A stretch of DNA of 64,000 nt from an uncultured Alphaproteobacteria bacterium (GCA_951801825.1 CATOOF010000002.1:226441-290440), one strand, 5' to 3'. Positions 30,701-40,688 are shown, numbered from the stretch's first letter. Numbers and translations are program-made. Notes: a model not told the origin generated them from the letters alone.

Positions 30701-33123
30701 ACCAGGTGTTGGATGATCAAACCGGCCGCGGCGACCAGACCTGTGGGTATAACACATCAAAATCCGATTACTCTGCCAGCTGTACAATTAAAGTTACGGC
30801 ATGTAATGCAGGATATTATCGTCAGGCTGAAAATTCAACAACTTGCTCTTCGACAGAGATTGGCGCATACAGCCCAGCAAACGATATTAAAAAGTATATG
30901 TGTAGCGCACTTAGCGGTGCCACAGCCGATGTAACAACAGCGGCCAAGAATTCTGGCGCGGCAACATTGTGCTATAATCCGTGCGGCAATGTTCCAATTG
31001 CCAATGGAACGCGCGTGCCTGTTAACACCAAAGAGTTCTATAACGGAACAAAAATACCGGCATGTACATATACAACATCATGTAGCGACGGATACAAGCC
31101 GGAAGGCACAACGTGTGTACCCAATGTATATAAAATTACATTGAACCATAACAACGGAACGCCAAACAGCACTATTTATCTAAAGTTTGCCACAGGCTGG
31201 TATTCCAACGAGGCGGCGACCAATCAGATTACATCTGTAACCGTGCCGTCCAAGGGTGACGGAATGGCATTCTCGGGCTATGTATCGTCTAATAATGACG
31301 TTATAATCAGTGCAAACGGTACGCTGACCACGAACTATAACGTGTTCAAGTCAAATGCGACCATTACGGCTGAATGGGGCGCACGCACACCAATCACATG
31401 TGCGGCCGGTACATATTACACTGGTTCGGGCACATCATGTACGGGATGTACCGCAGGAAACTATTGCCCTGGTGTCGAAACATTTGAAGGCGTGGGCAGT
31501 CCGCGTGGCATCAATACGTGCGCATCACTGGGCGGAACATATGTACATGCCGACGGGGCGCCGGCCACGGTCGTCACATCAAAGGCAAACGCCAAGGCAT
31601 CCACAGACTGTTATGCGACAAATGTTGCGTATACATCTGCATCAAACAAAGCGACCGGCAGCCAGACATGCTATTTCAACCCGGCAACAACAAAATACCA
31701 GGACGGCAAGTGTGAGGCAATCCAGGTGCTTAGCTGTGGTGGTGGTTATTACGCAAACATCGTATTAAATCGCGATGACTGTATTGAGGTCGGATACGGA
31801 TTCTATAGCCCGGCCCCAACCCCCAGTCATTTGGCGGAAAGTTTGGAGAGAACCGCCTGCGAGGAAGGTGCAACAACCAGCACGCCAACCAGTGTATCGG
31901 CCGACGCATGCTTTGTCTGCCCGGCAGGTATGGTATGCGATCCGATAACCGGCGAAGAACCTAAAACATGCGCAGAGCTGACCAATGGCACGCATCCGAA
32001 TTCAGATACCGGAAACACGGATGTTGCAGGATGCTGGCGTGATTGTGCGGTCGCGACAAATGCCGCCACAATGAAAGGACATGATTACTACGGATTGCCG
32101 TCAACTTGTGAAATCGACAACTGTAAGGCCGGATTCACGTACAATGCGACGACAAGAACATGTGACCTGTGTCCAGAAGGGTCGTTCTGTGGTGGCGGCG
32201 AAGGCAGTGGCGACTGTCCTGAGGGTCAAAACTGTGATGCGCCTAAATCGTGCTCTGACCTGGGCGATGGCAGTTGGGAATATTCCGACATTGGCGCAAC
32301 AGGTCCAAAAAGTTGCTATAAAAAGTGCGAACAATATAATCTGGATGGCGGAATTGCCGTACCGGTGGCCGATCGTGCGTACTATGCAAACCAGTGCGAG
32401 TTCAAGGGCTTTGACATTGATAACACCCCCTGTGATATTGAGGACGGCGTATGTGTGACAACATCATGTAAACCATCTTTTGAAATGGTAAACGGCAAAT
32501 GTGTTGCATGTAACCGCGATCACGCACTGAGCTATAAAAACACAGGCAACTGTATGGTGGCAACATGCGAGCCGGGCTGGCATCCATACGGCCAGAGCTG
32601 TGAAGGCGACATTACCGAGTGCTCTGCCCCGAATGCATTACGCGCTGAAAAGCAGTGGGATTATAAAAAGAATGCATACGGCATCTGTCTGATAAAGCAG
32701 TGCGAAGATGGATTCCACATATCGTCCAACGCCTGTGTAAGCGACATCCAGGACTGCACGGTTGAACACGGAACGGGCGAAAAGACATGGAATCATACAA
32801 CGAACACATGGGGCGAATGTGTAGCAACATACTGTGACCCGGGATGGACGAATGATCCGTACGAAACAAACGAGCCAACCAAGCAATGCGGGCACTGTAA
32901 GAACAAGTTCGGTATAAAGGGCGAACTGGCCGTCAGTGGTTATAGTCGCGGATGCACAATATCGGCATGCATGTACCAGGGCGAACTTTATAACCTGGAA
33001 AACAACGAGTGCAACCCGATATGCGACGTAAACGGCTATGAGGATGAAACGGGTACGATGAAATGGAACCCGGCAACCAAAAAGTGCGAACGCACATGTA
33101 AAGAAGGCTATGTAATGTGGTAA
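27745..33123 (+). CDS. Giant secreted cysteine-rich protein with InlB-type B-repeats, 1792 aa
   Basis: Signal MEKKRSFLGFLASLFVVFFMANAFAAGYTC; repeated CxxC/GxYC modules; four segments ending ...TAQW/YAQW/AEW like InlB B-repeats. Confidence 0.88.
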   Translation: MEKKRSFLGFLASLFVVFFMANAFAAGYTCNDKKQYTSCNTNYYLNKSGVGNACLLCSSASNTTSTETKTRTCTDAEKTALHATACSTTSCQKRCNGNFTAGTGGTTVGTGTCSGCSSYADCTPRDPVATACITEYFFNDSQDVCDPCSGQRNYDELGRTTITGGTRIQTCTGYHTGGAGGTSGSEACTGCSASTYSCSCNSGYHVVGSGSSCTCAPNTIDLTCNPGFYVKKGTTTCSAECPVNKWCAGGKQTINSSGATADTGISGSCPSGFSAPVKSTSYTACFTSCLQTCSGEAPCTYANAKCLYDTSYEYTGIRKCQNAACTTTTSCSASGTCPVSSFVCNACYKKNAGGTGCIAETYTLTYQPGGGSGSVQSQLIQFQSTFTTKPSNTFTRGGYNFSSWGGSYPNANSTYTYTKCGNTTLTAQWTACNASNTAGACNCSSTQHPTGSGCANCSVSCSSVSGFTLGTYNVCNSQTDSICYRNCTTADVAGSATVSGTVTKGGTKTCKADTCDANHCKTTVGTCITKPANGTCNTGGGDPITCNAGYHLNTAKTDCLPNTYNVTYSCGAGTGTAPTANTATYDASYTPKSNTCSRANYAFSGWLVSGTSDTKQGNFIWKYTENKTFTAQWVPTKCPANQYLENAQCKTCPTSHPKSVEGNNNSINDCYKDCNASCTSPSSCPANSSGCTFDTTVKKPGTQKYNSSSCVINTGVNSACPVKTLACNRNYYTNDQVCSACTSLGNGQWNTSLSSNNSGPEGCYATCKKPCTPIQCPAHSTCTHGNEEKIGGIYYPSSECNVENFSCSVSITPDPGYEGCDDGVCDPIVAEITLNHEGGTSTVSKIYQKYSVGYSLTNFGATVTKIPVPTRATWGFNGYFTAATGGEKIVDANGNIIAANTKFLQKQNNTIYAQWTRLTRNCVVGKAYDGTNDVNCPAGKYCPGTGTAVIGTAGCATQCPADAAGGTVTSDVNSSVVTACRTVRSNQVLDDQTGRGDQTCGYNTSKSDYSASCTIKVTACNAGYYRQAENSTTCSSTEIGAYSPANDIKKYMCSALSGATADVTTAAKNSGAATLCYNPCGNVPIANGTRVPVNTKEFYNGTKIPACTYTTSCSDGYKPEGTTCVPNVYKITLNHNNGTPNSTIYLKFATGWYSNEAATNQITSVTVPSKGDGMAFSGYVSSNNDVIISANGTLTTNYNVFKSNATITAEWGARTPITCAAGTYYTGSGTSCTGCTAGNYCPGVETFEGVGSPRGINTCASLGGTYVHADGAPATVVTSKANAKASTDCYATNVAYTSASNKATGSQTCYFNPATTKYQDGKCEAIQVLSCGGGYYANIVLNRDDCIEVGYGFYSPAPTPSHLAESLERTACEEGATTSTPTSVSADACFVCPAGMVCDPITGEEPKTCAELTNGTHPNSDTGNTDVAGCWRDCAVATNAATMKGHDYYGLPSTCEIDNCKAGFTYNATTRTCDLCPEGSFCGGGEGSGDCPEGQNCDAPKSCSDLGDGSWEYSDIGATGPKSCYKKCEQYNLDGGIAVPVADRAYYANQCEFKGFDIDNTPCDIEDGVCVTTSCKPSFEMVNGKCVACNRDHALSYKNTGNCMVATCEPGWHPYGQSCEGDITECSAPNALRAEKQWDYKKNAYGICLIKQCEDGFHISSNACVSDIQDCTVEHGTGEKTWNHTTNTWGECVATYCDPGWTNDPYETNEPTKQCGHCKNKFGIKGELAVSGYSRGCTISACMYQGELYNLENNECNPICDVNGYEDETGTMKWNPATKKCERTCKEGYVMW

Positions 33124-33158
33124 GAAAAAATCCCCCGTCCGCGGGGGATTTTTTCTTA
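33124..33158 (+). terminator. Terminator after giant Cys-rich gene 1
   Basis: aaaaaatcccccgtccgcgggggattttttc. Confidence 0.8.
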
Positions 33159-33508
33159 TATTATATATGCTACAACACCGTAAACTATACATAATATTTT
33201 CACTTTTTTACATAAAATATATGAGATTTTTCATATTTTTGATTTTTTCAAAATTTGATATTTTTTGACAAAAATGAGTCAAGAAAAAAAAGATGTTTTA
33301 AATATGAAAAACATCCTGATTTAACATGATTTTTGTCATATTTTAGAGACAAAAAACTTGACAAAACAGGAATGTAAGCTTATGAAAAAAATCATGATTT
33401 TGTGCTTTACAAAATTTTACGTATTCCATATAATCCGTGATGTGTGGGGTATATTAGATATGCCTAATCTAATTGGACGGTTTTTTGGCAAAAACAGGGA
33501 GGAAGTAA

Positions 33509-36500
33509 ATGCTACGGGAATCAGGGATTTTTTGTCGTCTGAATAGGACTAAAAAAATCCTCCACTTTTTTTCTCTTATACTGATTCTTGTAACATGGTC
33601 CTTTGGTGCGTCTGCCGCCGGCTATACATGCCCCACACAGAAAAAATATACATCGTGCAGCTCTGGTTATTATCTTTCCGAATGCGGCGCATCCAGTAAT
33701 TGGAACGGTCAAACAATTGCATCCAGCAGTCTGAAAGCTGGAAACTCTTGTATCAAGGGAACTAATTCTGCGTATACATATCCTGGCGGAACTGTTTGTC
33801 CAAAACCAAACAAGGTAACGTGTGCAGCGGGCAAGTATTTACCGGCAAATAAATCTAGCACTTCAGATTGTACTACGTGTGAAATCGGGTACTATTGTCC
33901 CGGCGGTACTTTTACGCCAAACAGCAGTTCAGTCCAAGGACGAAGCAGTTGTGTTGGAAATGCAACAACAAGCAGCACTGGTCAAACATCCGTTTCTGCC
34001 TGTATATGCAAGGCAGGATATGGTGGAAACGCCGCATCAACCAGTGGCAGCTGTACAGCATGTACAACTGGTCGCTATAAATCAAGCAACGGGAATACGG
34101 CCTGCTCTGTTGCCAGTATCGGATACTACGTCAGCACAACCGGCGCGACATCACAATCAGCATGCACATCATGGCGCGCCAACACAACAACAACAGGTAC
34201 AGGCTCTACATCAACAAGTGCATGCGTCTGCAAGGGTGGTTACAGACTTAACAGCACAACATGTACGGCGTGCTCCACGGGAACTTATAAATCCGCCGCA
34301 TCAAATGCAACCTCCTGTACATCGGCAGGTATCGGATACTATGTCAGCACAACCGGTGCAACATCACAATCGGCATGTACAGCGTGGCGCGCCAACACAA
34401 CAACAACCGGTACGGGTTCAACATCAACAAGTGCATGCGTCTGCAAGGGTGGTTACAGACTTAACAGCACAACATGTACGGCGTGTTCCACGGGAACTTA
34501 TAAATCCGCCGCATCAAATGCAACCTCCTGTACATCGGCCGGTATCGGATACTACGTCAGCACAACCGGCGCGACATCACAATCGGCATGTACATCGTGG
34601 CGCGCAAATACCTCTACAACCGGTACGGGTTCAACATCAACAAGCGCATGTGTTTGCAATATAGGATATGGCTGGAACGGTTCGGCATGTGCAAGCTGTG
34701 GCGCCGGAACATACAAGACATCCAAAGCAAATAGCGCCTGTTCCAGCTGTGGGGCGGGATACTATTGTACAGGCGGCTCACATCGGGCGTCCTGCAGTTC
34801 GATTTCCGGGGTTTCCGTGGCGGGCGGAAGTTATACTTCGGTATCTCCATATAACGCTTCTTCAACCTGTCGATATACGGCACCGGCCAAAACTATTGGC
34901 GGATGCAAAACGGTTACCAGCAATCAGGTCTCATACAGTGGGTCCGCATGGGGAACCAGCACTTATTCGGTTACCGCAAATCCGGGTTATATTATCGCCA
35001 ACAACAACACTGCAAATGCAACCTGTTCGCAATGCAACGGCGCGGTATGGTCTGCAGGCGGCACGGCAACGTCGTGCAGTGGATGCCCCGCCCAAACATC
35101 TGGCTGGACTCGCAATTCTGGCGCGGGTTGGAGCGCGGTGACACAATGCAACCAGACAAAAAATGTTGGCGGAAACTGCAGCGCGGGTGTACTGCGCCAG
35201 AATGCAACCAGCACAACGGCATGGGGTGCGTCAACAATCTCAACCGCATTGCAGGCAAAGGCTGGATACATTGTCAACGGCCAGACATGTACAGGATGTT
35301 CGGCCGGCACATACAGTGCGGGCGGTACTGCAACATCGTGCAGTGCATGTACAACACGCGCTAAGTACAGTGGCGCCAATGCCTCTGCGTGCACAAATGT
35401 TAGTTCCGGATACTATACCACCGGATGCAATACCAGCGGCAATAACTGTACCGGCCAAGCACAATGTACAGGCGCAACATACTGTAGCGGCGGTGTTAAT
35501 AATAACTGTCCGGGCAGCTATACCGCCAATACCACAAACGGCAAAACCGCCGCAACACAATGTACAATCAATGTGGGCGCAGGAAAACATATAGGAACCG
35601 CCAACAGTTCTACAATCTCAAATTGTGCGGCCGGCCAATATCGTGCAGCGCATACTGTAAACTATGGCAGTACGTCTAGCTGTAGCAGTTGCCCAAGCGG
35701 CTATACATCCAATGCGGGGTCGGCCGGGGCCGAAACATCATGCTATATCAACGTTGCCGGCGGTAAATATTTAGGCACCGAAAAGGGAACCACGCTGTCA
35801 ACATGCGCGGCTGGAACATACAAGGCAGCACATACTGTAAATTATGGCAGCAAGTCCAGCTGTGCGGCATGTACGGGCGCAACTTTCTCTGGGGCGGGCG
35901 CCGCCAGTTGCACCAACTGTCCCTCAGGATATACAGCTAATACCGCATCAAACAAAACCGCGAATACACAGTGTCAAATTTCTGTGAGCGGGGGTCACTA
36001 TATCGGCGCATCCGGCCAAAATAGCGGAAATTGGGGAACGTGCGCGGCGGGTACCTCAAAGGCGGCACATACCGTAAATTATGGCAGCACGTCCAGCTGT
36101 GGCGTATGCACAGCCAACAATACTTATTCGGCGGCCGGTGCGACATCGTGCAGCACGTGCCCCACGGGATATGCAAACACCGGTACGACAGCCGCGGCAC
36201 ATGCAAACGCAGCATCCTGTAAAATAAGCGTTGCTGCAGGTAAATATTTGGCCACAGCAAACGGAACAGCACTGACTTCTTGTGCGGCGGGGAAATACAA
36301 AGCGGCACACAGCGTATCTTATGGTTCCACATCCAGCTGTGATACATGCGGTGCGGGAACCTATTCAGGAGCGGGCGCGGGCAGTTGCAGTGCATGTTCC
36401 GGAACATTGCAATATCAGGATGCCACGGGCCAGTCATCATGTAAAACGGTATCTTCGGGATATTATAAATCCAGCAACAGCGCCCAGACACAATGTCCCG

Positions 36501-38485
36501 CGAATTACCGTAATGGCGGCGCCGCGGCAAATATAAGCGGATGCACGGCATCATGTGCCGCCGGCAGCCGCGTTACAACCGCAAATGGCGCATGTACCGC
36601 GATAACCACCGGGAATGTGTATATGCTGGCACATAATGTGACATATGGCAAAACATCAGCCGCGGCAACATCTTGCCCCGGCGGGTACAGCATCAGCGGC
36701 ACGTCCCAGACAGACCATGACGCAAAGAACGACTGTAAAATAAATTGCGGCGCCGGAACACGTGTTGCATCCACGGACGCAACATGCAGTGGCGTTGGAA
36801 ACGGATATTACATCGCGGCGCATACGGTATCTGCGGGCTCTATATCGGGGGCGGCAACACAGTGTCCTGCGGCATACCCGAATTCTGATGCGGGCGCCGG
36901 CGTTATCACAAAATGCTATAGCGGGCAAAAATCGCGTGCATGGACCGGCGGTCAAACAGCATGCGATACTCCCGCCAACAGCTATGGCCATACTTGCAAC
37001 AGTTGCTCTAACCCGGCATGCAGTTATGTTGCGTTCTCTAACAGCGCCGGCAATGGTGACGGAACTATAAAAACAGGATGCGGAACAAATAATGCCGCAT
37101 GCAAGCAGACAGTAAAAAGCTTTACATGTAATGCCGCATATTATGTAAACGGTGCCGCATGCAGTGCATGCAGCGGGCTGGGCGGGGGCTTTTATCCCAA
37201 CAGCGCGGCCGGCAATACCGGGGGCGCGACCGCGTGCAAGACAAACAATCTGGCCGGCCAGTATATCGCAACCGCAAATGCAACCAGCGCCACCGACTGT
37301 GGTGCGGGCAAATACAAAGCCGCACATCAGGTTGCATACGGCAGTACGTCCGCATGCAGCACAGCATCTGCGGGACATTATGCGCCGGGTCCGCGCAGTG
37401 CATCCCAGACACAGTGTGTTGCCGGCTCTTATAGCACGGCGGGGGCGTCGGGATGTACGGCATGTGGTGCGGGAAAAACATCTGCGGCCGGGGCAACCGC
37501 AGCCAGTGCATGTACAAACTGTACCGCGATTGCAAATATAAACACATGGGCAACGCCTGTTTGGAACACAAACAACACGATGAGTAATCTGTGCAGTGTT
37601 GCAACATGTAATGGCGCATCGTATAAAAACGGCAACACATGTCCGACATGCCCGCCAAACTATGGTGTGAACACGGCAACAGGCAAAACATCCATCGGCC
37701 AGTGTCAGACATCCTGTGCGGCCGGATACGCGGTTCAAAATGTGAACGAGGCATGCAAAATAATCCCTAGCGGGTATCAGACAGGAACGCACCGTATCGG
37801 ATATGGTTCTAAAACCCCGACGGCCGTCGACAGCACGTCCCCAAAGGCAGGGACCTGGTACAGCTGTCCGACAAATTATAGTGCGACAGGAACGGCGGCC
37901 ACAGACCACGATGCTCGCATCGACTGCAAAATAAGCTGTGGTGCGGGCACCCGGATTGTAACCGCGGACGCGGCCAGTTGCACCACCCCGGCAGGCAACT
38001 GGTGGGTTGGCGCACATACGGTTGGCGCAGGAACCATATCAACGGTAAACAACTGCTTGAATAATTATACCATCGCCGGCACTGCGGCCACAGACCACGA
38101 CGCGGCGGCAGACTGTAAGATAAGCTGTGGCGGGGGTTATTACATTGCGGCGGCGAATGCGACATCCTGCAGCAGTGTTGGTGCCGGATACTGGACGGGC
38201 GCCAGTGTGGTATCCCAGGGCAGTACCGGTTCGCGTACGGCCTGTGCGTCGGGTCTGACCACAATAGGCTATGGTGCTGGTGCGGACGAGTCTGGGGACT
38301 GTGGACGTATAATGCACTTTGGGGACAGCAAGCTGTACCTGCGCAGTACGAAGAAGACGACCCCGTCGTTGAACGTAAAGGTTGGCGACAAGACGTATTA
38401 CGGCAACATGAGCACGTCGACCAAGGGCAAGTTGCGTATTAAGAAAGACGCAACCACGTACAGTGTTCATGACGACAGTATGTAG
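33509..38485 (+). CDS. Second giant secreted cysteine-rich repeat protein, 1658 aa
   Basis: GGGAGGAAGTAAATG start; hydrophobic signal then AAGYTCPTQKKYTSCSSGYYLS; arrays of YGSxSSCxxCxxGTYSxAGAxSC modules; distinct C-terminal KLYLRSTKKTTPSLNVKVGDKTYYGNMS... Confidence 0.88.
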   Translation: MLRESGIFCRLNRTKKILHFFSLILILVTWSFGASAAGYTCPTQKKYTSCSSGYYLSECGASSNWNGQTIASSSLKAGNSCIKGTNSAYTYPGGTVCPKPNKVTCAAGKYLPANKSSTSDCTTCEIGYYCPGGTFTPNSSSVQGRSSCVGNATTSSTGQTSVSACICKAGYGGNAASTSGSCTACTTGRYKSSNGNTACSVASIGYYVSTTGATSQSACTSWRANTTTTGTGSTSTSACVCKGGYRLNSTTCTACSTGTYKSAASNATSCTSAGIGYYVSTTGATSQSACTAWRANTTTTGTGSTSTSACVCKGGYRLNSTTCTACSTGTYKSAASNATSCTSAGIGYYVSTTGATSQSACTSWRANTSTTGTGSTSTSACVCNIGYGWNGSACASCGAGTYKTSKANSACSSCGAGYYCTGGSHRASCSSISGVSVAGGSYTSVSPYNASSTCRYTAPAKTIGGCKTVTSNQVSYSGSAWGTSTYSVTANPGYIIANNNTANATCSQCNGAVWSAGGTATSCSGCPAQTSGWTRNSGAGWSAVTQCNQTKNVGGNCSAGVLRQNATSTTAWGASTISTALQAKAGYIVNGQTCTGCSAGTYSAGGTATSCSACTTRAKYSGANASACTNVSSGYYTTGCNTSGNNCTGQAQCTGATYCSGGVNNNCPGSYTANTTNGKTAATQCTINVGAGKHIGTANSSTISNCAAGQYRAAHTVNYGSTSSCSSCPSGYTSNAGSAGAETSCYINVAGGKYLGTEKGTTLSTCAAGTYKAAHTVNYGSKSSCAACTGATFSGAGAASCTNCPSGYTANTASNKTANTQCQISVSGGHYIGASGQNSGNWGTCAAGTSKAAHTVNYGSTSSCGVCTANNTYSAAGATSCSTCPTGYANTGTTAAAHANAASCKISVAAGKYLATANGTALTSCAAGKYKAAHSVSYGSTSSCDTCGAGTYSGAGAGSCSACSGTLQYQDATGQSSCKTVSSGYYKSSNSAQTQCPANYRNGGAAANISGCTASCAAGSRVTTANGACTAITTGNVYMLAHNVTYGKTSAAATSCPGGYSISGTSQTDHDAKNDCKINCGAGTRVASTDATCSGVGNGYYIAAHTVSAGSISGAATQCPAAYPNSDAGAGVITKCYSGQKSRAWTGGQTACDTPANSYGHTCNSCSNPACSYVAFSNSAGNGDGTIKTGCGTNNAACKQTVKSFTCNAAYYVNGAACSACSGLGGGFYPNSAAGNTGGATACKTNNLAGQYIATANATSATDCGAGKYKAAHQVAYGSTSACSTASAGHYAPGPRSASQTQCVAGSYSTAGASGCTACGAGKTSAAGATAASACTNCTAIANINTWATPVWNTNNTMSNLCSVATCNGASYKNGNTCPTCPPNYGVNTATGKTSIGQCQTSCAAGYAVQNVNEACKIIPSGYQTGTHRIGYGSKTPTAVDSTSPKAGTWYSCPTNYSATGTAATDHDARIDCKISCGAGTRIVTADAASCTTPAGNWWVGAHTVGAGTISTVNNCLNNYTIAGTAATDHDAAADCKISCGGGYYIAAANATSCSSVGAGYWTGASVVSQGSTGSRTACASGLTTIGYGAGADESGDCGRIMHFGDSKLYLRSTKKTTPSLNVKVGDKTYYGNMSTSTKGKLRIKKDATTYSVHDDSM
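34121..34670 (+). repeat. 213-bp in-frame tandem repeat within second giant gene
   Basis: ggatactac/tgtcagcacaaccgg... recurs at 34121, 34334 and 34547; near-identical DNA, 71-codon period. Confidence 0.92.
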
Positions 38486-38563
38486 GTATATGCCCCGCCG
38501 CAATCAGGCGGGGTTTGTTATAATATTTGACCAGCATTCGTTATACATATAATATATAAGCAA

Positions 38564-39718
38564 ATGAAAAAATATGATGTTGCAATTATTGGGGCGGGCG
38601 CCGCTGGTCTGGCGGCGGCGGGACGTGCCGTGGCACGCGGACGCAGTGTTGTCATTTTTGATATGGGCGAAACACCTGCACGAAAAGTTGCGGCCGCCGG
38701 CGGCGGGCGATGCAATTTTACCAACATGGCGGCGGCACGTGACAAATATTTTGGCGGGAATCCTGATTTTGTACGCGGCGCCCTGGCACGTGTTACGCCG
38801 GCGGATATTCTGCAATGGGTTGAAGGCCACGGATTACAAGCTATAGAAAAAGCCCCGGGGCAATTATTTTGCCGCAGTGGCGGCGCCGACATAGTAGCGT
38901 CATTGATGTCCGACGCAATGGGCGCCAGGATAATAACAAATGCCACAATCGACAATTCCAAATTTAAAGACGGCAATTTTATTATCACATCAAACAACAT
39001 TGAATTCAGCGCAACCAGCCTGATTGTTGCAACGGGCGGCATATCTTTTGCAAGTTTGGGCGTATCCGATGCAGGCTATAAAATAGCAAAAGATTTCGGG
39101 CACAAAATTATTCCGCCCCGCCCTGCACTGTGCGCAATTGACACTAAAACATTTCCCACGCAATGGGCCGGAATTTCCATACCTGTTCATATTACAGCAA
39201 ACGGCCGCAACATTAATGGCGATATGCTGTTTACACATTTCGGCATTGGGGGGCCGGCGGTATATTCGGCATCAGTGGCGCCGGCGACATCTGAAATACG
39301 GATAAACCTGATGCCCGGGATTAACATGGACGAATGGCTGCGCGAAATGAAACGCAGTGCCGGGCGAAAATCTTTGTTTACAATATTGTCCGAACACATG
39401 CCAAAACAAATCGCGCGTTATTTTGCCGGCGAACCACGCAACATGGCAGACTTTCGTGATACAGACTTGATCAATATTGCACAACGAATTAACAGCATTG
39501 TTATCCCGGCCGGCCAATGGCGACATCATGGCATGGCCGCGGCCGAGGTTACTTTTGGTGGTGTTGATACATGTGATATTTCATCGAAAACAATGGAATC
39601 CAAAATTCAACCCGGCCTTTTCTTTGCAGGCGAAGTCATGGATATCATCGGCGACCTGGGCGGCTACAATTTACACTGGGCATGGGCATCGGGAAGAATA
39701 GCCGGGGAAAATGCATAA
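38564..39718 (+). CDS. HI0933-family NAD(P)/FAD-dependent oxidoreductase
   Basis: YDVAIIGAGAAGLAAAGRAVARGRSVVIFD...KVAAAGGGRCNFTN; C-terminal AAAEVTFGGVDTCDI...FFAGEVMDIIGDLGGYNLHWAWASGR. Confidence 0.92.
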   Translation: MKKYDVAIIGAGAAGLAAAGRAVARGRSVVIFDMGETPARKVAAAGGGRCNFTNMAAARDKYFGGNPDFVRGALARVTPADILQWVEGHGLQAIEKAPGQLFCRSGGADIVASLMSDAMGARIITNATIDNSKFKDGNFIITSNNIEFSATSLIVATGGISFASLGVSDAGYKIAKDFGHKIIPPRPALCAIDTKTFPTQWAGISIPVHITANGRNINGDMLFTHFGIGGPAVYSASVAPATSEIRINLMPGINMDEWLREMKRSAGRKSLFTILSEHMPKQIARYFAGEPRNMADFRDTDLINIAQRINSIVIPAGQWRHHGMAAAEVTFGGVDTCDISSKTMESKIQPGLFFAGEVMDIIGDLGGYNLHWAWASGRIAGENA

Positions 39719-39743
39719 AAAATGCGCCGTTTTGGCGCATTTT

Positions 39744-40079
39744 TTATTCCGGCTGTAAAACCATTATATTTCCATCATTAACGATTAAATCGGCGTCATC
39801 AGAATATGTTTTGTTGCCCGCCCAAACACGATATTCATATGATGTATTTGGGTTACCCTCTATCTGGATGACATGGTGACGCGTTTCCAGCGTCAAATCG
39901 CCATCACGCGGAACAGAATATTTTATTTGGGATGCGGTCGTAACATCAGGCTGGTCTATAACCACGGTCTGATATTCAACATCATCTGCATATTCCACAT
40001 ACTCTGTTGGCGCAGAATGCGAAACACATCCGCATAAGGCAACAACACCGACCAATAAAAATATATGTTTTCCTTTCAT
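39744..40079 (-). CDS. Small putative lipoprotein
   Basis: MKGKHIFLLVGVVALCGCVSHS lipobox. Confidence 0.65.
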   Translation of the reverse strand: MKGKHIFLLVGVVALCGCVSHSAPTEYVEYADDVEYQTVVIDQPDVTTASQIKYSVPRDGDLTLETRHHVIQIEGNPNTSYEYRVWAGNKTYSDDADLIVNDGNIMVLQPE

Positions 40080-40118
40080 GATCTATATTATATCACATAT
40101 TTTCAATTATCCTAAGCC

Positions 40119-40685
40119 TTATTTTTCAATACGCGTCAAGTCGCGCGATATATCGCGTGACAGCATATCCACCATTTCCCCCAATTTACGAACATAATCT
40201 GCATAATCATCGGCGGAATCAGAACTATATTCAACACGGCGTGTACGCAGTGCATTTCCATCGGGGCCATTTATGGAATATGACGCATCCATCCGTACGG
40301 TTCCCGGCAGTGCACCATCCATGCGATAAACCTCAACAAAAATGGTATAATCCGCCGGCGTGCCGATAAAATCGACGCTTTTTACCGATGCGCCCGTTAT
40401 GCGCGTGCGAATTCCGTCCATTATGCGCCGCCCCAGCATTGGCGACAAATTTTCCGCCCAGCGATTGTCCTGGCTGATATTTACCGCGACACCATCTGTG
40501 GTGACAATCTGGGGGCGGTCCATATATTCAGGAATCTTTATACGGGCGACATCAACGGACATTTTATCTGCAGAAATAGCCCGGCCATTTACATCATCAC
40601 CCAGTGAATAATATGCAGGCCCGCTATACCGATTAGCGCATGCACACAAAATAGTGGCAAAAACAACGGCGATATATTTTTTCAT
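40119..40685 (-). CDS. ABC-type transport auxiliary lipoprotein (PqiC-like)
   Basis: MKKYIAVVFATILCACANRYSGPAYYSLG...VARIKIPEYMDRPQIVT; adjacent to MCE/ABC genes. Confidence 0.8.
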   Translation of the reverse strand: MKKYIAVVFATILCACANRYSGPAYYSLGDDVNGRAISADKMSVDVARIKIPEYMDRPQIVTTDGVAVNISQDNRWAENLSPMLGRRIMDGIRTRITGASVKSVDFIGTPADYTIFVEVYRMDGALPGTVRMDASYSINGPDGNALRTRRVEYSSDSADDYADYVRKLGEMVDMLSRDISRDLTRIEK

Positions 40686-40688
40686 TTG

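Noticed and set aside
33358-33546. 62-aa ORF upstream of the second giant gene
   Set aside because: Overlaps the better start at 33509, which has a strong GGGAGGAAG SD; only its 3' micro-ORF is discussed
34121-34670. Tandem repeats considered as a CRISPR array
   Set aside because: 213-bp period, contiguous without spacers, in-frame coding repeats
36656-38017. 453-aa minus-strand ORF and other long antisense ORFs (e.g. 29122-29988, 35937-36554)
   Set aside because: Lie antisense to the giant Cys-rich genes; arise from repetitive TGT/ACA-rich codon usage, with no start context or recognisable domain
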